DNA of 64,000 nt from Topomyia yanbarensis (GCF_030247195.1 NC_080671.1:466732766-466796765); one strand, 5' to 3'. Numbered from the stretch's first letter, positions 44,875 to 57,653 are shown. Notes: generated from the letters alone by a model not told the origin. Numbers and translations: made by a program.

Positions 44875-45745
44875 TAGGGAAATATCTTTTTACCTTCAGG
44901 AAGAATAGGATGGGAGGCACGTGCCTCTGTGTGCCACTCCTTGGTTGGCAGAGGTTTTAATTACACCAATAAAATATACACAAAATAACCCAATACGCTT
45001 TCCAGGTGACTGGCCTCACAAGAAATTCATTAGAATCAAAATTCAAGAGTCTTAAGGACATTTCTATGAACTTCGAATAGATCCAACGAAATTCAAGAAA
45101 ATCCAATAAAAGTCCGAATAAGTTTGGGAAAATGCGCAAGAAAATGCTACTAAATTCATGGAATTTGCTATATTTTCCCTAAGAGGAAAAGTTTTGGTAG
45201 AAACCATTTTTCTTCCATAAAGGAGAAAATTGGATAAATCCATACTTGCGCGGGAAGGACTCAAAACCTATAAATAAATTAGTTTTGGAGTTTGCGTTTC
45301 GACTTCGTCTGATCAGAATTCGACTTACGGAAGTTTGACTAGGTGTTTGCTCAGGAACACAAATCGTGCCTCCGTCTTTGGAGCTAGCGTCAATCCGGTG
45401 CTAGCATAGTCCTGTCATTAAGTTAGTGTCGGATTCTGATGAGACAAATTCGATACACAAACTCCATCACTAATTCATGGAATTTATCCGAAGCTCACGG
45501 AGATCCTACAATATTCAGCCCTATTGCTTTCGGTCTATTTTCCGAATTTAGAAGATCATGTACGGACTTCCGAAAAATCTTACAAACGTCTAAATTTGTA
45601 TGAAACCGAGAAAATGTTTTACACGCCATTTTCAACGAGTCCGGTTAATGGAAACCATCTTTTTCCAAAATGAACTACTTTACTAGGCCAGTTTATTACT
45701 AATGTAATTAATTTAATGATTTTTTTTTGTAAAATTCAGTTCATC
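44875..45745. other. Intergenic, nothing recognised
   Basis: AT-rich DNA with recurrent AATTCAAGA/GAATTC words and no coding frame of note. Confidence 0.4.
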
Positions 45746-48700
45746 ATTAGACATAAGTAATATTTTGAAGTTTATTTTTGTGATTTGATAGTACGTACAC
45801 TAAACGAAGTAAAGGTATTGTTGGGTTTAAAATGCTGAAAGCATGAACGGAACCAAAAATATAAAAAAAAAGCAATTGAGCCTTAGCTGAAACACAAGAA
45901 ACGAGCCAGCGACATAATTTCTTATCGCATACAGGGACAACTTCGTACCGAGCCGGTGCGGTCAATAGCTTCAATAAATTACAACTTATGCTCATTGTTC
46001 TGCTAGCCTGGCAATTTCCTGAGCTCACGAAGCGCAAAAAGACCCCACTCCGGCTATAGTAAATCTCAACCCCCTCCCCCCTCTCTCGCATACACACATA
46101 CATACTTTATTTGCCGTTGCCGTAGGTCTCGGCTGAACGAATACCTCCCTAGGCGGTTCCGGTTCAGTCCAGCGCGCAACATCCACTTAACAGCCGAATT
46201 CCTTCGCAGCTGAGCTAAACTGGCTGAGCCGCTTTCTTTGATTCGCACAGTCCACCTATTTGAGTGTGTGTCTCTGTGTGCGCGCGCGTTCGAGGAATGG
46301 TGCGCACTTGAATGAAAGGAATGTGCCAAGTTTGCAAAAAAAAGTTCACTCGAAAAACTAGGACGTTATCAAACACACCAACACCACCAGTGCCAGTGTG
46401 CAAAATAAACCACTCTGACTGAACATCGACCGAGCGAGAAGGAAGACGAAACGGAACCTACACTAGCAGCATATTTTTTAAAACGTGGCATCATTAATCG
46501 CACCAGCACCAGTAACGACGCGGCGTGAAGAGGGCCGCTGTTACCTCTAACGCACAGACACCGTGGTAATGCTTTTCGCCATCAATTTTGTGAAGAGCAT
46601 ATTGCATATTAGGTAGGTATTGAAACCTGCCAGTGAACAAACAACAGAAAGAAAGGAAAGACACGTTCGTCGTGGCAACCCAGAGCGCTGCGATCATAAG
46701 CCATGTCGGGCGCCCGTTCGCAATCAGCCCACCCACCACCCGCCTGCTTGGACGGTATAAGGTAAATAGGTTGGACGTGGACGTGTTGATATTATAGGGA
46801 CAAGTATTAAGGATGCACTGACCCTGTGTATATCAGTCGATATGTTATATAGATATATTTAGTCATCTTTACTAAATTTTTGATAATAGCACTTAGTAAT
46901 TTTTAATATTGCCAAAAAACTTCAGCACTAGACTAACTTTAAGCGATATAGCTGATATACATATTAACTTATTTTGCCCCTATTACTCGACTCACTATGT
47001 GTACTCGCGTGCGCACTTGCACGTACATACAAAGATAAACTAGCAGAAACAGTTACGTGGCATCTCACACAAACGCAGAAACCTTATTGCGAATAGTTTC
47101 GCAAAATTATAATTGGATTGATTGCAAGATAATACAATAGTTTAGTAAACAGGAAGTTTTTTTTATAAATATCAATGCTTCAAAATCCTAATTCAAATTT
47201 GGTTTCCAGTTCAATTCAGTACCTAGCTCATCTACTAAGTAACAAATACTGGCACCAAACTAGCTGATGATGCGAAAAGCCAGCTATTTGTGCGACCATA
47301 GCAAAAACAGTGAAACAATTTATCACAATAATAACACTAGTTGGATTGTAATAGACTTTAATTCATCGTCATGACGTTGACTCAAGCACACAAGCAGTAT
47401 GCTGTCTCGCTTTTTGCCTTTGATCTTACACATTAAACAAGACTAAATTAGATTGTACAACATTCAATTTCACAAACACGCTGGTAAATTGTCGGTCATC
47501 ACAACTACCAATTTGTGGACAACTGGCTTTAAACCTACACATCCGTACAAGCACAAGACGACAAAAACACGCACACTGAACCTTTCTGAGACACACTATA
47601 CATATTACCGTCACCCTGGTGGAAATGATAGACTCGGCGACAGGGAATCGTAAAATTAATAGAAATAAATAATGAATAAGCGATCTAAATTATCAACATA
47701 GAAATATATTAATTTTTGAGAGCCACCCAGAACAGTTTTGCACAATTCACTGAAAAAATAGTCACACGTCAACGTTTCACTTTTTCTGTACTGTGCAGTC
47801 AACTTCATGTTGCGCCACTTTTGCCCCGCTCAGTGCCTCTAACTTTGTCTGCATATCCGCCAAACTATAACCGTCACGCTGGCCCTAATCGATCAATCAC
47901 ATTCCACATTCCTGCGGCAATTGCTTACAAAACTATTAATTTGGGTATTGCATTTTCGCAAAAAAAAACAATCACTCCTTCACGGCGACATCTACAAACA
48001 CTACATGAAAACATAAGCAAAAAAAAAACAAGATTAACGAAGTCACTATGATTGCGGAATTTTTTTTTCTATCTTCTTTCTTCACACTATACCATGCTTG
48101 GTTTTCCCACCCAAACCCGTCACTACCACCCCACCCTCCCTCTAATCAACCTTTCCGCCGACCTAAAAGATCTTCTTGTTTCACACTTCTCACGGTATTA
48201 CTGCTGCTCGGAAGAGTGCACTTCTTCGCCTGCTACGATCACTACAGCCAGCAACGGGTTTCCCCATCAGCGAACTGCACAGCAGCGCAGCGATATCTGC
48301 GCCATTCACTCACTCTCTCACTCACGAGGGATCGCCAGATCGGCACAATGCAAGCAGCCAAACTGCAACAGTCTAAGCTCCAACCAATGCTGCTAGTTGA
48401 TATTTAGTTGGTTGAGCCAGTATCCGAGACGAGAAACGACGACGACGACGACGACGGCGGCTGACTTATAATTTCGATCAATTAAGAGGCCGTGCGCCCT
48501 CCCTCGTTTGCTTGTTCAATCTGCGCGGTCCAAGTCTTGAAAGGCCTTCGACTCCAGAATGAGTCGGGCAGCGGGCACGAGTGAGAAGACCGCACTAAAC
48601 TCGAGCGAGTAGATGGACCCAGAAGACGCAGTGAAATATAAGTATAGCGAACAAGAAGTGAAAAGGCTAAACTATTTCACATATTTTCATTTCCTGGGCT

Positions 48701-49659
48701 CACTCATCTCGGACATGGGTTTTAACTTTTCTTCACTTACTTCACATGTTTACAGGTCGAAATATTGGTAAATTATTAGTTTTTTTTTCGATACACAAAC
48801 GGTAAACGATGTAGTTAGCGTAAACCTAGTTCAAAACCATGTATGTTCGTGAAAAAAGTACACTTTAACGAGCAAGTGGTAATGTTCGATAGTAATTTTC
48901 CTTTTTTCCGTCGTTTACACGTACGGCTTTCACATCATTCACCAAAAATACACTTTTATGTTTCTATCGCTGAAAGTGTAATACATATTCAACTAAAAAC
49001 AATCCAAAAATATTAAAAATAATGTGTATAACGAAAAAAAACGGGACTACGTGAACAAACCGAACGATCGAGAGGAGCGTGATCATTTATTACAGCATAG
49101 CTGTATGGAAGTCAAAAAAGCACTGATCTCGTACACCCGTATTCAAATTTAATGTACACCAAACCTTTCATATTTGCTCTTTCCACTCGCTTCACTATGG
49201 TTTACTCAATGAACGTTCACAAACACACCCGCACTGCAATCGACGTTCATCCATTCATTCATTCATTCCGCGATCACTCTTGCACTCTTGGAATGTATGG
49301 TTGGTATCAGTGTGCACGCTGTAGGACCGCTGCTCGACGGTTCCAATTGCTACAAGGCCCACTGCTACTGCTGTTGAGGAGATCCGGATAGTCGAAATGC
49401 CATCGTCAATCGAGTGCGGACAGTGAACCCACGGTTATGAACTGCCTGGATATCGTATCTCAAGCTTGTTTTACCATCACTTCAGGATACTGAAATGTGT
49501 ATAGGCTTCACGGTTAAATACCAGCTGTGCCACACATTGACCATTCAAGTTGCATTTTACCGGAATGGTTATAAAACAGTTGACGTTCGTCAATGTTTAT
49601 ATCTCGTTGTGGGAAACGTTAAATTTTTACTTATAATACATTTATAATTATAACAGACA
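45746..49659. other. Apparently single-copy region, no gene identified
   Basis: 46050-46760, 47700-48660 and 49140-49450 are less AT-rich and share nothing with the window's repeat families. They contain a CT/CA tract (46073-46105), GTGTGTGCGCGCGCG (46264-46290), a (CGA)n run (48441-48463) and CATTCATT repeats (49252-49268). Several frames of 60-120 codons exist on both strands, but none shows a domain or a convincing start or splice context. A 5' regulatory or UTR region of a flanking gene is possible. Confidence 0.3.
48441..48463. repeat. (ACG)n trinucleotide run
   Basis: CGACGACGACGACG-type run of about 23 bp in the single-copy segment. Confidence 0.85.
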
Positions 49660-49667
49660 CTTAATAC

Positions 49668-52600
49668 CAGCCCGGGGACAACTTGACAGCTCCCATATAT
49701 TGAACTCATAAGCAAATTTTGTGGTGATTTGGTGATGTCATGGCGTCTCGAATGGAACAAAATTTAAAAAAGGCGCATCCCATCTATTATTTTCCATCTG
49801 TAAAAAATAAACAATTTAAGCATTTCTATCACCAAATTTATTTCGCTATTCAAATTAGAAACTGTCCATACCTTAACAGAAACATAGATTCTATTTTGAA
49901 TCTAAATAATCCAAGAAAAATAAATAGATTTTCAGAAATACAAGAAGATGGCTTTCAAAATCGAGCCACTTCCACTTATATTGAAATTTCCGAAAATCTT
50001 CAGAATCGAACCAACATGAAATCCTCCGGTAGACACCGTTCAATTAGTTTTCTGTCGGGCTGGAGCTAAGTAATATGCGAAATGAATTCTGAAGGGATCC
50101 GTACCAAAACCATCGCAAAATCTTTTGGACAGAATTATTGCAAAAGTCGAATAAAACTCTGGCAAGAGTCGAACATAATTGTATATTCCTGGCAGCATTC
50201 TTGCTAAAACCGGGCACTACCGGCTTGCTGCCAGAATTCTGGTAAAAGAGCACAAATTTTGCTAACTGTGTAGAAAATCCTACATATTTCGTTTATATTC
50301 CCAAACAACATTCTAGAATTCTTGACGTTTTTAATTAATTTGAAACAAGATGTCATTTGTTCACGAATTGTTAGGCTTGGTGATTTACTTTCATTTGTCA
50401 AAATGATTTTCATTCATATTTCTCGGGCAAAAAGCACAAATGATTTACCGATTACACACTTCACACAACAATAAAACCAAAAAAACAACGACTTCCAGTT
50501 AAATTTATAATAAGATTTATGTATCTTGCTGACAGTTTCCAGTTAGGGATAAATTTATTCTCTAATAACACTAGTTTACAGCATTTCTGAACTAAATAAA
50601 CTAGTGGTCATTTTCAATGTAAAATCGTGTGCTGAATCCGAAAATGAGGTTCAAAAAATTTACAGTAGAACAGTTTTCGAGTTACAGTGAAAAAATGAAT
50701 TTTACCTTTAAAATTAAAAGTACGTTCAGTAAAATCCAAATATCTTCGGTTGTAGTGCATCGAAATGAAGTATTATTATGTTGAATTAAAGGTAACTAAA
50801 TGCAATTTTGATCGTTAAAACATTTTGTTTTGATGCGACTACTGGTTCTGACGTTATTTACGAATCTATTAAACTTTTTCTTAATTTTTCGTCGTTTTTT
50901 GAATAAAAATGAGAGTGTGGTCAATATTTTCGGCAAGATAAAGCAATCCCAAAAATTATATTTTTATGGGAAATTAAAGCCTGCTAATAACCAATGAAAA
51001 TAAGCACTTTTTAGTTTAAATCCGATGACAATTGCGAAAGTTATTCATTTTTTTGTAAAACGGCAATTTTTGTGTTTCTCTGGGTCAACTTATTGAATCG
51101 TCCCCATTCTAATTTTTTCTAGGGCTTGTTTAATAATATATGAGGGGCTCTCTATCAGAATACTGTTAAACAAGTTAATGGAAGAATTTTGAAAGAATTT
51201 AATGTGGGGTAATATTCGAACTCGTATATCCAAATGATTAAGGACTTCTGATAACAATAATTTCAGCCTCAGTGGAGTAATGTCATCAAAAATTCGGCAT
51301 AAAAATACGCATAATATTTACATGTACAGAATTGTATATGTACAAAACACATTGTAAAATGCAATTCCTTGATACACACATCGGAAGCTCATGACTGTGC
51401 AAAATGCTAAATTCGGGCACTAGCTTCACGAATGATGACTGATCCACCTATTTCGTCACGTTTTGTTCTACTAACAATTTATTTTACGTTATTAAAACGT
51501 CTAGACGTTTATAATTTGAAATTATATTGGATTCATATTGGCTTCTATGATGTACCGATTTTACTGTACTGGGTCACCAAACTTTTACATACTACAATAT
51601 ATTGCGTAAAACATCTAAGTGCAATTACAAAATATTTTACGTTCTTCAAATCATTGTTAAGTTCAGATTTTGATATTTTAAACCTAAAATAAGTCTTGTT
51701 CGATGTCCTACATAGTTTCAAAACACGAACTGCTAGATGTTCTAGGAAGGAACACAAATTAAAAGCGTTACAAATTATTAATGTTATAATACTTGACGTA
51801 TGTAGTATCACATATTTCTACGGATTCGTATAGTTTGTATTAACATAGAGCCTGAAATTATTGTTATCAGAAGTCTTTAATCATTTGGATAAACGAGTTC
51901 GAATATTATCTCACATTAAATTCTTTCAAAATTCTTCCATTTACTTGTTTAACAGAATTCTGACAGAAAGTCCCTTATATATTATCAAACAAGCCCTAGA
52001 AAAAATTGGAATCGAGAAGGTTCAATAAGTTGACCCAGAGAAGCACAAAAATGGGCATTTTACAAAAAATGAATAACTTTCGTAATTTTCATCGGATTCA
52101 AACTAACAAATGCTTATTTTCATTGGTTATGACCTTATGGCTTTAATTTCCCATAAAAATATAATATTTAGGATTGCTTTATCTTGCCGAAAATATTGAT
52201 CACACACTCATTTTTCTTTAAATAATGACGAAAAATTTATGAAAAGTTCAATAGATTCGTAAATGACGCCAGAACCAGTAGTCGCTTTAAAACAAAATGT
52301 TCTAACGATCGCATTCAATTACCTTTAATTCAACATAATAACATTCCATATCGACGCGCTACAACCGAAGATATTTGGATTTTACTGAACGTACTTTTAA
52401 TTTTAAAGGTAAAATTCATTTTTTCACTGCAACTCGAAAACTGTTCTACTGTAAATTTTTTGGACTTCATTTTCGAATTCAGCACGCAATTTTACATTGG
52501 AAATGGTGTTCGAATATTGAAGTTCAGATTTTTATTTTTATTTTGTAAACTAGTGTAATTGTTTACTTTATCCACATTTTGGAATACGCTTTTTCTAAAT

Positions 52601-52776
52601 GTTGTTCTTGCTGCATTGACGGCGTTCATAAAACACGTAATGAAACACGCTTTTCTCTTGAAACTATTTCGTTTCGTTGTTCGTGGTACTTGTACGGAGA
52701 AGACATACTAGCGCCACCATCAAATTAGTGGTACATATATGAAACAAGCACTATCTGTCAAGTTGTCCCCGGGTTG
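49668..52776. mobile_element. hAT-like element of 3.1 kb with exact target duplication
   Basis: CCCGGGGACAACTTGACAG (from 49671) is mirrored exactly by CTGTCAAGTTGTCCCCGGG (52755-52773). With the outer CAG and TTG the termini are 22 bp with one mismatch. A perfect 8-bp direct repeat, CTTAATAC, lies at 49660-49667 and 52777-52784. CAG ends and 8-bp duplications fit hAT. The body encodes no recognisable transposase; a basic frame of about 109 codons at 49740-50069 is unidentified. Most of the interior is the large inverted repeat annotated below. Confidence 0.85.
50568..52560. repeat. Long inverted repeat, arms about 700 bp, nested in the hAT-like element
   Basis: Arms at 50568-51265 and 51848-52560 begin CACTAGTTTACA and end TGTAAACTAGTG. 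They share long diverged stretches: AAAAAATTTACAGTAGAACAG, CTGGGTCAACTTATTGAA against TTCAATAAGTTGACCC, and GATAACAATAATTTCAG at the inner ends. The spacer is about 580 bp. It may be a fold-back element inserted into the 3.1-kb element or part of that element's own structure. No clean target duplication was found at its ends. Confidence 0.85.
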
Positions 52777-52784
52777 CTTAATAC

Positions 52785-53215
52785 ACAAACTAGCGAAGTG
52801 TCAAAAAGTTCAACGCAACGAGCATAGAGGGTTTTCACCGAGGAAGTACAAGAGGAAGCTCAAGCAAGGCTTATGGGAGCTTCCGTGATGCCAGTTTACA
52901 TTCATGGTTGCTAGTTTTTGTTGTTTTTGTCTCCGCAAGTGTGCGTATAAAGTGTCTGTATTTCTAACTAAAACATATTAAGGTAGCAGTTGAAATTGAA
53001 TTGAGCAACTTTTGAGCAAAAACAACAAATTGAGCAATTTTACATCTTAGAACCCACAGTATCAATATCTACTTATTTTTGTGACATTTTGCGAAACCAT
53101 TAGTTTTTTTTTTAATATTATTTTCTATTTGATTACATTATTTTGTTTGCACATTTCTACATTTCTAATTTAGTATATTGGGTGCTCAGCCACAAGTGGT
53201 GACTTTTCATCTGTA
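52785..53215. other. Intergenic, nothing recognised
   Basis: AT-rich DNA between the hAT-like element and the Jockey relic. Confidence 0.4.
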
Positions 53216-56033
53216 TTGTTTACAAAGTCAGCATGTGTTATTAATTCGCTACAAAGATGGCATATAGCATTGCCGGTTTAAATATTTGTTTATAAATTAA
53301 TAGTTTGTTCTTTAGGTAGAGCCTAAGAGGGTATAAACATTTTATATATTCGTTGCATTTTGTTAAGATTCCTTCAATATGATCCTTAAAAGTGAGTTTT
53401 TTTATCGTAAATCAAACCCAAGTATTTAACTTGATCTGACCACGTTAAATTCAAACTAGTAAATTTATTAATATGGTTATGAATTGGTTTAAGAGAAGAA
53501 GTTCTTGGCTTATGCGGAAACACAATTAATTGTAAGTCATATGTTTTGTGTTTCGGATTCTCCTCGTCAGTAGCTAACAGCTGACTGGGCCGCTAGCTAG
53601 ACACTAAATCCAAAAAAATTACATATAACTTATGCGTAGGGTGAACGACTGATTGAGACTGATGTCCCGGTTTGCACAAAAGTTCTTTTTTACTAACGAG
53701 AACCAAATCTAACCGTGTAAGCCACAAACAGTTTCGGTTCAATTTGGTCCTCGTTACACATAAGTAATGTGTAATTTTTTTTGACCTAGTGTCTAGTTAG
53801 CGGCCCAGTCAGCTGTTAGCTACTTACGAGGAGAATCCGAAACACAAAAAATATGACTTAATTTGAGTTAGGTTATATGCACCAATGCATAAATACAGGG
53901 GTTTACCCCAACTTAGATTCTGCATTACAATCAATTGTGTTTTTGCCGCATTAGTGGAAATTTTCCATTTTTTCAGGTAATCATTGAAAATATTCAAGCT
54001 TCGTTGCAGTCGACTGCAAATAATGCGAAGACTCCTACCAGTGGCTGAGATGCTAGTATCACCACAGAAAAGTGATTTTTTACAGCCTGCTGGTAGATTT
54101 GGAAGATCAGAGGTAAAAATATTGTATAGGATTGGTGCGACGCTTGACCCTTGAGGGACGCCTGCTTTAACGGGTAGCTTACTAGATTTACAATTCTGAT
54201 AAGAAACCTGTAGGGTACGGATAGTAAGATAATTTTTAATTATCATTATTATGTAAATTGGAAACTTGAAATCCCACATTTTAGCAATTAATCCATTGTG
54301 CCAAACACTGTCGAAAGCTTTTTCGATGTCTAGGAGAGCAACTCCAGTGGAATAGCCCTCTGAGATATTTGCCTTTATCATGTTAGTTACTCTCACAAGT
54401 TGATGAGTAGTTGAATGTCCAATACGAAATCCAAACTGCTCAGGAAGAAAAATAGAATTCACATTGATATGTGACTTCATTCTAGTTAGGATGATTTTTT
54501 CAAATAATTTACTAATAGAAGAGAGTAAGCTAATTGGTCGATAGCTAGATTCTTCTGCTGGGTTTTTATCTGGCTTCAAAATAGGATAACCTTGGCATTT
54601 TTTCATCTTTCAGGGAAGTATGCTAATTCAAAACATTTGTTGAATATTTTGACCAAGTGTCTCATAGTGATTTCGGGAAGGTTTTTAAGAAGAATTTTGA
54701 AAATTCCATCATAACCTGGAGCTTTCATATTTTTTAACTTTTTCATGAGGGATTTGATCTCATCATAGTTTGTTTCAACAATATCGTCTAGAGACAATAC
54801 TTGATTTGAAACGTTTTCATATTTTTGTAAGACTTCGGTTTCAATAGGACTCACAACGTTGAGATTAAAATTATGGACGCTTTCAAACTGCTGAGCAAGT
54901 TTTTGAGTTTTTTCGTTGTTTGTAAGAAGTATGTGGTCACATTCCTTTAAACCTGGAATTGGTTTCTGAGGTTTCTTAAGAACCTTAGAAAGTTTCCTGA
55001 AAGGTTTAGAATATGGCTTTATTTATTCAACCTATTTCGCGAAATTTTCGCTCTTCAAAGTGTGAATCTATGCTTAATTTCTTTTTGTAGATCCTGATAG
55101 ATACATTTCATAGCAGGATCACGAGAACAGGATATTGACGTCTTCGATCATTCTTCGAGCGAATCAGAAGTTGAAGATCGTAGCAGTATTAAATTTTATC
55201 TGTGTTGTTGGTATTGATAAATTTCTAGCATCAATTATAGAATCACTTAAATTTCGTAATGCCGTATCAATGTCAGCTATATTTTGTAAATCATGATCAT
55301 GATTATAATTATTCTCAATATAAGTTTTGTACCATTCCCAATTCGTTTTGTGATAATTAAACACTGGGTAGCTAATGGGATTGGAAACAGCTTCGTGAGA
55401 AACAGAAAAAGTTACTGGAAGGTGATCAGAATCAAAGTCAGCATGTGTTATCAATTCGCTACAAAGGTGACTTTGATCTGTCAAAACCAAATCAATTGTT
55501 GATGAATTCCTTACAGACGAATAGCACGTAGGACCACTCGGGAACAAAATTGAATAATAACCAGTAGAGCAATCATTAAGAAGTAGTTTACCGTTGGAAT
55601 TGTTTTGAGCATTATTCCAGGATCGGTGTTTGGCGTTAAAATCACCGATTATGAAGAATTGCGACCGATTTCTTGTAAGTTTTTGTAAATCCCCTTTCAA
55701 GAAATTAATTTGCTCGCCAGTGCACTGAAAAGGCAAATAGGCTGCAGCAATAAAAATGATACCAAGATCAGTTTCAACTTCGATACCCAAACTCTCGATC
55801 ACTTTGGTGTCAAAAGACGGCGTAACGGGATGTTTGATCCTGCGATCAACCGCTATTGCGATTCCTCCACCGAATCCAACAATTCGATCAAATCGATGAA
55901 TAACAAAATTAAAGTTACTCATCAATTTAATCTTTGGTTTTAAAAAAGTTTCGGTCACAACGGCTATATGCACATTATGTATCCTCAAGAAGTTGAAAAA
56001 TTTGTCTTCGAACGTTTTCAATGTTTTAGTCAT
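53216..56033 (-). pseudogene. Jockey-type LINE ORF2 relic (endonuclease and RT)
   Basis: On the minus strand, an AP-like endonuclease frame (56033-55164, 289 codons) carries the metal/catalytic blocks VVTETFLKP (Glu28), IIGDFNAKHRSWN and DSDHLPVTF. After frameshifts comes the linker with KAPGYDG (54720), then RT (54606-53824): SSYRPISLLSSISKLFEKII, LLDIEKAFDSVWH with the first Asp, and AGVPQGSSVAPILYNIF. The second catalytic box reads SLFCGDTSI instead of FADD, so it lost one Asp. RT is interrupted by an insertion (53534-53926) and resumes with VFPHKPRTSSLKPI and VKYLGLIYDKK (53520-53380). The extreme 3' part is fused to a 34-bp copy of EN sequence. Non-functional. Confidence 0.9.
53534..53926. 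mobile_element. MITE-like insertion inside the Jockey RT
   Basis: Inverted arms share TTCGGATTCTCCTCGT, AGTAGCTAACAGCTGACTGG and CTAGACACTA (53550-53610 and 53785-53850). The insertion splits the RT frame after the AAKTQLIV block. It is flanked by near-identical 12-bp words, ACAATTAATTGT (53522-53533) and ACAATCAATTGT (53927-53938), probably a target duplication. The stretch 53862-53926 is present on one side only. Confidence 0.7.
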
Positions 56034-56181
56034 TATTAAACTTTAATTTCATTACAATTTTGTTAGCAAATTCCCACCCAGTTTGAAAAGCTTCAAACAT
56101 GGAGGTAGAATTTAACATAGCAATCATCATATGTAACATTGATTATTGCAAGAATTTTATTTTTTTCTTCCGTTACACGAC

Positions 56182-56508
56182 CTATTGGACTAATAGAAGT
56201 ATAGGGTACAAACAAGTTTGTAGGCGTGGTAGGGGTATTTTAACCTCAGTACGGTTAAAATGAATTAAATAAAGCTCCTGGATAATTCCTGAGCGTACTG
56301 GGGTATTATCGCCGCTAGTCTTTCTCTTCATAAGAATAACTTGAGAAGGAGAAAAGCCAAGTAAATTTTTCAATTCGTTGGAAATTCCATCCAAACATTG
56401 ACCTTGTGGTAGCCCTTTCAAGACAGTCTTGAATGGTCGATCTATCTTGAAATCACATGAATAAAATTTATATAACTTCTCCGTACTGGAGTAGTCGTTT
56501 GTGGCCAA
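56182..56508 (-). pseudogene. Jockey ORF1 (gag-like) fragment
   Basis: About 100 codons upstream of the EN frame in the same orientation: FKIDRPFKTVLKGLPQG, NELKNLLGFSPSQVILMKRK and ELYLIHFNRTEV, the middle domain found in Jockey-group gag proteins ahead of the zinc knuckles. The N-terminus and knuckles are missing, and 56034-56181 holds no intact link to ORF2. It belongs to the Jockey relic at 53216-56033. Confidence 0.7.
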
Positions 56509-56725
56509 TCAATTCTTCCGCTGTATCAGAATATATTGGCTTAAATGGCATGTAGTCGGGGATTTGTGCCTTGCCGTGTGTTTTCATCATTTCCTGAGCG
56601 GAAGGAAAGGACAAGGAGGTGTGGGGAAGTAGAAATGGAAGGGTGGGAAAAATAACAGCACAAAAACAAAAATAAACAACAGGTAAGTTAAACTCACAAG
56701 TAGTTCAACTTGCCTGCGAATAAGC

Positions 56726-57653
56726 CTAAAGCTCTTTACCACATTGGATAAGAAACTTTAGTATGTCTCTGAGTTTCAGTCGTCCAAACATTGTTTCGTC
56801 TATATAAGGACGGCCGAAGACTCGAAATCGCATTTGCGCTACCGCTGAACAGTTGCATATCAGATGATATGAGGTTCCGTAGTCGGATTCACAAAGATCA
56901 CATGAAAAAGACTCAGCGCGCTGAATAGTTGCCATGTGATAATTGAGTTTGCAGTGGCCGGTTAAAGCCCTGGTCAGCATGCCGCAGTGGAGCTTCGAAA
57001 AATGTAAGAGATTTTTCGAAACCACTGGGCATGGTTGTTCTAGAAACGCCTTTGTTTGGCGACACGTTTGTAGATTACTCCAATAATTGCGGTGCACGGG
57101 CAAAGCCCAGGACCGTATTTTTCCCTTATCCAACTTGTCGAAATTGGCAGCGCGGGCTCGGGACCAACGAAGTCAATCGCTGAACCTGCCCTGGCCAATT
57201 CGTCAGTCCATTCATTTCCAGTAATACCGAATTGTCCGGGCACCCAGACAAAGTAGATAGTGTTGACAATGCTTAGTTCTTCGATTTGCGTTCGGCACGC
57301 GATCACTAGCTTGGACCGAGATTTGTTTGTGCTAAGGGCCTTGACTGCAGCCTGACTATCGGAGCAGAAGTTTATAACTCTGACGGACATACTCAGTTGA
57401 AGGGCCGATTGTACCCCGCACATAATCGCAAAGATTTCTGCTTGGAATACAGTACAGTATCTACCTAGTGAGTGAGATTGTTCCAATCTCATTTCACGAC
57501 AGTAGACACCAGCACCAGCACGTCCCTCCATCAGAGAACAGTCAGTGTAACAGACCACTTGCGTTTGTTGTTGTCTTTCCGTATAGCCAGACAACCACTC
57601 CTCTTGATAGGGAATCTTCACATGGAATGTCCTGTAAGGAAAACTACACATGA
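56726..57653 (-). pseudogene. LINE RNase H domain and C-terminal zinc-like region
   Basis: The frame 57651-57040 has CYTDCSLMEGRAGAGVYCRE (first Asp), FQAEIFAIMCG (Glu), NFCSDSQAAVKAL (Asp) and WVPGQFGITGNEWTDELA. In the last block the usual His of VPGH is Gln. A frameshift near 57125 leads into the second frame (57133-56726), which ends with LTRALTGHCKLNYHM and CDLCESDYGTSYHLICNC, a Cys/His cluster typical of the C-terminus in this LINE group. RNase H degrades the RNA strand during reverse transcription in active relatives. The upstream junction SCVVF-like at 57655 shows a deletion from the RT tail. Confidence 0.85.
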
